64,000 nucleotides of DNA from Enchytraeus crypticus (Eukaryota; Annelida; Clitellata; Enchytraeida; Enchytraeidae): contig CAJHZI010000697.1 of assembly GCA_905160935.1 (NCBI GenBank), positions 812,001 through 876,000 of the forward strand, given 5' to 3'. The notes below the pieces were generated by a model. That model did no database searches, was not told the origin of the DNA, and saw nothing but the letters and a program-made list of their open reading frames with translations. Positions within the stretch are counted from its first letter, which is position 1. Each line of letters starts with the position of its first letter. Shown here piece by piece: positions 60,709 through 64,000 of this stretch. The position numbers and the translations under genes are program-made.

Positions 60709-60881
60709 CTAAGTACACGTAGAAGTATAAAAACGTGGGTTAAATTTTAAAATAAAATGCATATTAAATGTTGATACAAGACTTGACCGGTTTGAAAAAT
60801 TCGTTGTGAAAACACTGCTATAGTGGTTCTCTTTCTATGGTGTATTTTCACGGATTCTTTGAACATATTCCAAGTCCTTAC

Positions 60882-60894
60882 CTGAAAATGACAT
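60882..60894 (-). CDS. CNGA: Candidate start micro-exon of the first CNG gene
   Basis: An ATG (60892-60894) followed by TCATTTTCAG and a strong donor GTAAGG ends in phase 1, exactly what the 60542-60708 exon needs. It would give MSFSEYLEQG. An in-frame TGA lies upstream of the ATG. It could be coincidence. Confidence 0.3.
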
Positions 60895-62575
60895 AATATC
60901 GCTCGGAAATGAGCATAATATTGATCAACTAATTGTTCACAACGTCACAGTTATTTTCTTTAGCACACATTGTAAATGCTGCTAAACGTACGCTAATCTA
61001 CTGTATATGCAGTAGTTCAGGCAAGTTATCCTACCCCGTCCTTCTCAGTAACTACCTTACTCGACTAAAGGGAAATACATGCAAGTGTATTTTTCGGATG
61101 GACCTAGTCTCAATTATTACGGAATAATCAGGGTAAAATATTATTTTACATCTTTAGTGTCAATATATTAAGCCATCAAAATTACATGTACAATTAACTT
61201 CAAACATAAAATTATTTTTAATGTAAAATTAAAGCGAATATAGTCTCATTCGAACCAGTTTAATTACTAAGAGTTTATAAAACTAGTTGAGAGTTTTTAC
61301 TCATCATAGATGCAGTGATTTTGGAAATGCAAACATACTACATGTAGAATCACTTATCATTACAATTAATCTAATATGATACATAGAAAGCGGTCGCTAC
61401 AGATAACCCACAATATATAGTTATACATTTATTATTCAATCAATCGGTAATAATTCAACGTCCGGTTCCTCGCCGTAAGAGCAATGTCAAGGCCGTCATT
61501 TCTATTATAACATTTATACGAGGCTATATTGATTCAACAACCCTATTAGAATCTTCTCTACTATCAATAACTTAAGAACTCGAAATAAAATTCTACTTAG
61601 ATCATAACAAGCAACCAAGATCTTAGTAATCTAGATAAGAGCTGAAACTGATTTGGTATCATTTTCAACACACAAATTAACCATGGCCAAATGTCTCTGT
61701 GATTGACGCAGTTTAGGTTCAACAATACTAATTAGATTACTATCGTGTCCAGCTATACTATTTTTCATGCATTATAAAAGGCTGAAATGGTTGGTTTTGT
61801 TAAGTATGACAGAAACAGCTTGATTCGGTATCAAGCTTAATGCCAATGTATGCCTTGTGTAGCAGTAAGACAAAGGAATTAACTAATTTCAAACGAAAAA
61901 TCATTGCACTAATTCATCTAGAGTTAATTTAGTTTCATACCTATAATATAACGTAATGAAATTCAGCCAGTCACGTGTATCATACGAATTGAAACAGTGA
62001 AATGGGCGTTGACTTTGAAAAAGATTCTTTGGTAGAAAACAAATGAGGCAATTTTATATAGTTGGTATATTATTAACACATCAATAAAATTACAAACTCG
62101 GTTTAGCTCAATTCATTATTGAGTGCCACGTTATTTGAATAAATAGCGCGCCAAGAAATCAATATCAGTGAAATATTTATTTGCCGAATTGATGGGGTCT
62201 ATGATGATTACCACAGATATACAATTACGAGTAAAAAGAAAATTTGGAAAAATAATAATAGTGGATTATACAATTACATATGTCTACTTTTACTCATGAA
62301 AAGTTTAACATTCAAGCAATAACTATAACTAAACGAAGTGGTTCAGTGGTGTACTTAAATCCAAACTATGACAAATATTGCAATTAAACAATATTTGTCA
62401 AACAACACATATTTTATTTAACATTGAAATATATATCTTTAAAACGCAACTAATTATTGTCTAATTAACTTATTAAGAGAAAATTTAGTTGAAATGCATA
62501 TGCCAAAGAATTATCATTTTTCTTTATTTCTCAAATTCTCCTCGAAATCATTTCCAGTTTTAGTAACTTATTAAT
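60895..62575 (-). other. Interval between the two CNGA genes, no S1-S2 exon seen
   Basis: 1.7 kb read in reverse complement line by line: AT-rich, many stops, no hydrophobic S1/S2-like exon. Only a short SINE-tail fragment at about 61440-61480 (aattcaacgtccggttcctc) is recognised. Confidence 0.6.
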
Positions 62576-62839
62576 TCATCCAGACACCACAGATTTGGCA
62601 GAACGAGAAAAGGAGCGGGGAGGTGACGAGGAAGCATTGGGAACCTCAGAGTGTCCCGAGGTGGATGGACGAGGTATCCGGGCGGCGGCCGCTTCCAGGG
62701 CCTTCAAGCGAGAGTTCAGCTGTCGCTTTACGGAACTGAAATCCGCCAGGAGACGTCCCAGGACTGTTCTTATTTCAGATATCTGAGCCTCGACCCGGGC
62801 AGCTCTCTGATCCACCGTGGTGTGGGACTGCTGGCTGGC
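62576..62839 (-). CDS. CNGA: Second CNGA gene, leucine-zipper exon
   Basis: Acceptor ctcctgcag; 264 nt in phase 0. The zipper heptads match CNGA CLZ better than the zipper of the neighbouring gene does, notably GRLLADF for the family's ARLLAEY. Confidence 0.85.
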   Translation of the reverse strand, partial: ASQQSHTTVDQRAARVEAQISEIRTVLGRLLADFSSVKRQLNSRLKALEAAAARIPRPSTSGHSEVPNASSSPPRSFSRSAKSVVSG

Positions 62840-63770
62840 CTGCAGGAGATCATGATATTATACATAAAAGTAATAAGTATTAATCATCATCATCCTCTCT
62901 TGAATCCCAGTTTAACCAGGGTCGCGATACAATTAAACTGTCTCAAATCCTCTCTGTCCTACACCACACCACCAGCCAATCCCTTATTTGAGACTTTTCT
63001 ATGCATTTAAATTTTTGTAGCAATTTCTGGAGCCTAGGCGCTCACCAACCGAATGCGGTTTCTGACGTTGATATGGATCTTAGTCGCCTTCTACGACACG
63101 TACAGTCACCTGTTGATAAATTCTTCAAACAACCTGGACACAAAACGGGGAGTATTAAGTATGAACATATAATATAATAATATATAATATAACTATCCCG
63201 ACCATTTTTAAACTCCCGACCATAGTCAAACTCTCATCTCTACTTAAACTTTGATTTACAGGAAGAAGATGATGATGATAAATATTCATATAAATCTACA
63301 TCGATATTTAATTAAAATTTTATGGTCTGAGATTTGTGACTTGCTCGCAGACGATAACGATACACACGTGCATAAATGAAGATGACGATTATACTTAAAT
63401 GTGAAATATTAATAAAAATCCTCACAACTGCAGTTTCAGACATTACAGTTAACTTAATCAGAGGAAGGTTGAAAGTGTAAAAAATTTCACTTTCAAGGCA
63501 GTACAATATCACAAAAAGGATCAAGTGAAAAAGATGGAATGTAGAATCGGTAAGGCATATAAAATCTTTCAAAGATTACAATATATTTGGAAAAGTGATA
63601 GAATCAATGTGGGGCTGAGGAAAAAAATTTATTCAACCATTGTACAGCCCGTCTTGATGTATTCGTGTGAATCCTGGGAAATTACTAATAACAAGAAAGA
63701 CAAAATTAACTGTTTTCTTCACAAATGTCTCAGAAGAATCCTAAAAATTCATCGTTGAAGCAAGAGAGAA

Positions 63771-63811
<41 letters not shown>

Positions 63812-63907
63812 AAGCGAGAGAGAGACAGAGAAACAGAGAAGCAGAGAAAAAGAGAGAACCAATGATAACTATATAGAGAGAAAGAGAGAGAGTGTGAGAG
63901 AGACAGA

Positions 63908-63954
<47 letters not shown>

Positions 63955-64000
63955 TGAGAAATAGAGAGATAAAGAGAGAAATACTCACAGCACGCGCAGC
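62576..64000 (-). CDS. CNGA: Second CNGA-type channel gene, 3' end only
   Basis: A separate copy of the CNGA C-terminus lies upstream of the first gene on the same strand. The last exon (62576-62839, 87 codons plus TGA) reads VDQRAARVEAQISEIRTVLG and DFSSVKRQLNSRLKALEA, the leucine zipper, then a Ser/Pro-rich tail ending AKSVVSG. The preceding exon is cut by the window edge at 63989-64000 with donor GCT|GTGAGT. Both boundaries are in phase 0, as at the matching junction of the first gene. The rest of the channel should lie to the right. Confidence 0.8.
62880..63160 (-). mobile_element. Family-C SINE-like repeat
   Basis: Antisense near-full copy, caaccgaatgcggtttctga core, in the last intron of the second CNGA gene. 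Confidence 0.7.
63530..63758 (+). mobile_element. LINE reverse-transcriptase C-terminal fragment
   Basis: Encodes RIGKAYKIFQRLQYIWKSDR and VQPVLMYSCESWEITNN, CLRRILKIHR: the thumb and C-terminal region typical of LINE RTs. Short fragment in the last intron of the second CNGA gene. Confidence 0.8.
63755..63955. repeat. GA-rich microsatellite
   Basis: (GA)n blocks around 63780-63806 and 63912-63948. Confidence 0.93.
63989..64000 (-). CDS. CNGA: Second CNGA gene, truncated penultimate exon
   Basis: Twelve bases (Ala-Ala-Arg-Ala) before a perfect GTGAGT donor at the window edge. Phase fits the next exon. Confidence 0.5.

Overview
The window is nuclear DNA of an animal, most likely a protostome invertebrate and perhaps a spiralian. 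It holds small GC-richer exons in long AT-rich introns with GT-AG boundaries. Paramyosin, a thick-filament protein of invertebrate muscle, is present. So are several SINE-like families, LINE remnants and a short TTAGGG-type tract. Species cannot be fixed from the sequence alone. All exon models below come from reading splice sites and checking that codon phase is kept across every junction; no transcript or database was consulted.

Layout. (1) 1404-17045, + strand: the 3' 17 exons of SEL1L, the Sel1-repeat adaptor of the HRD1 ER-associated degradation complex, ending in a transmembrane exon and stop; its 5' end lies left of the window. (2) 17046-30072: SEL1L 3' UTR, then a gene-poor, repeat-rich interval with a retroelement-type ORF and a 620-bp array of a 10-bp unit. 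(3) 30073-49998, + strand: a complete paramyosin gene, 16 coding exons and 881 codons, followed by a probable 3' UTR intron and final UTR exon to about 51.87 kb. (4) 53301-60708 (or 60894), - strand and convergent with paramyosin: a cyclic nucleotide-gated channel of the CNGA type, from the S2-S3 linker to the C-terminal leucine zipper; no S1-S2 exon was found. (5) 62576-64000, - strand: the last exons of a second CNGA-type gene, head-to-tail with the first.

The genes are not functionally linked: ER quality control, muscle thick filament and sensory or neuronal cation channel.

The most unusual feature is shared by all three visible genes. Many introns carry minisatellites whose unit includes an exon-intron junction. 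Copies of a 3' splice site plus the first bases of the exon lie upstream of the real exon, or copies of a 5' splice site lie downstream of it. I see about nine cases on both strands. In the acceptor arrays I translated, use of an upstream copy would lead to a stop codon. The window also has SINE tails sitting directly against 3' splice sites, a hAT-like element with a readable 8-bp target duplication next to the CNG pore exon, and a 1-kb foldback element.
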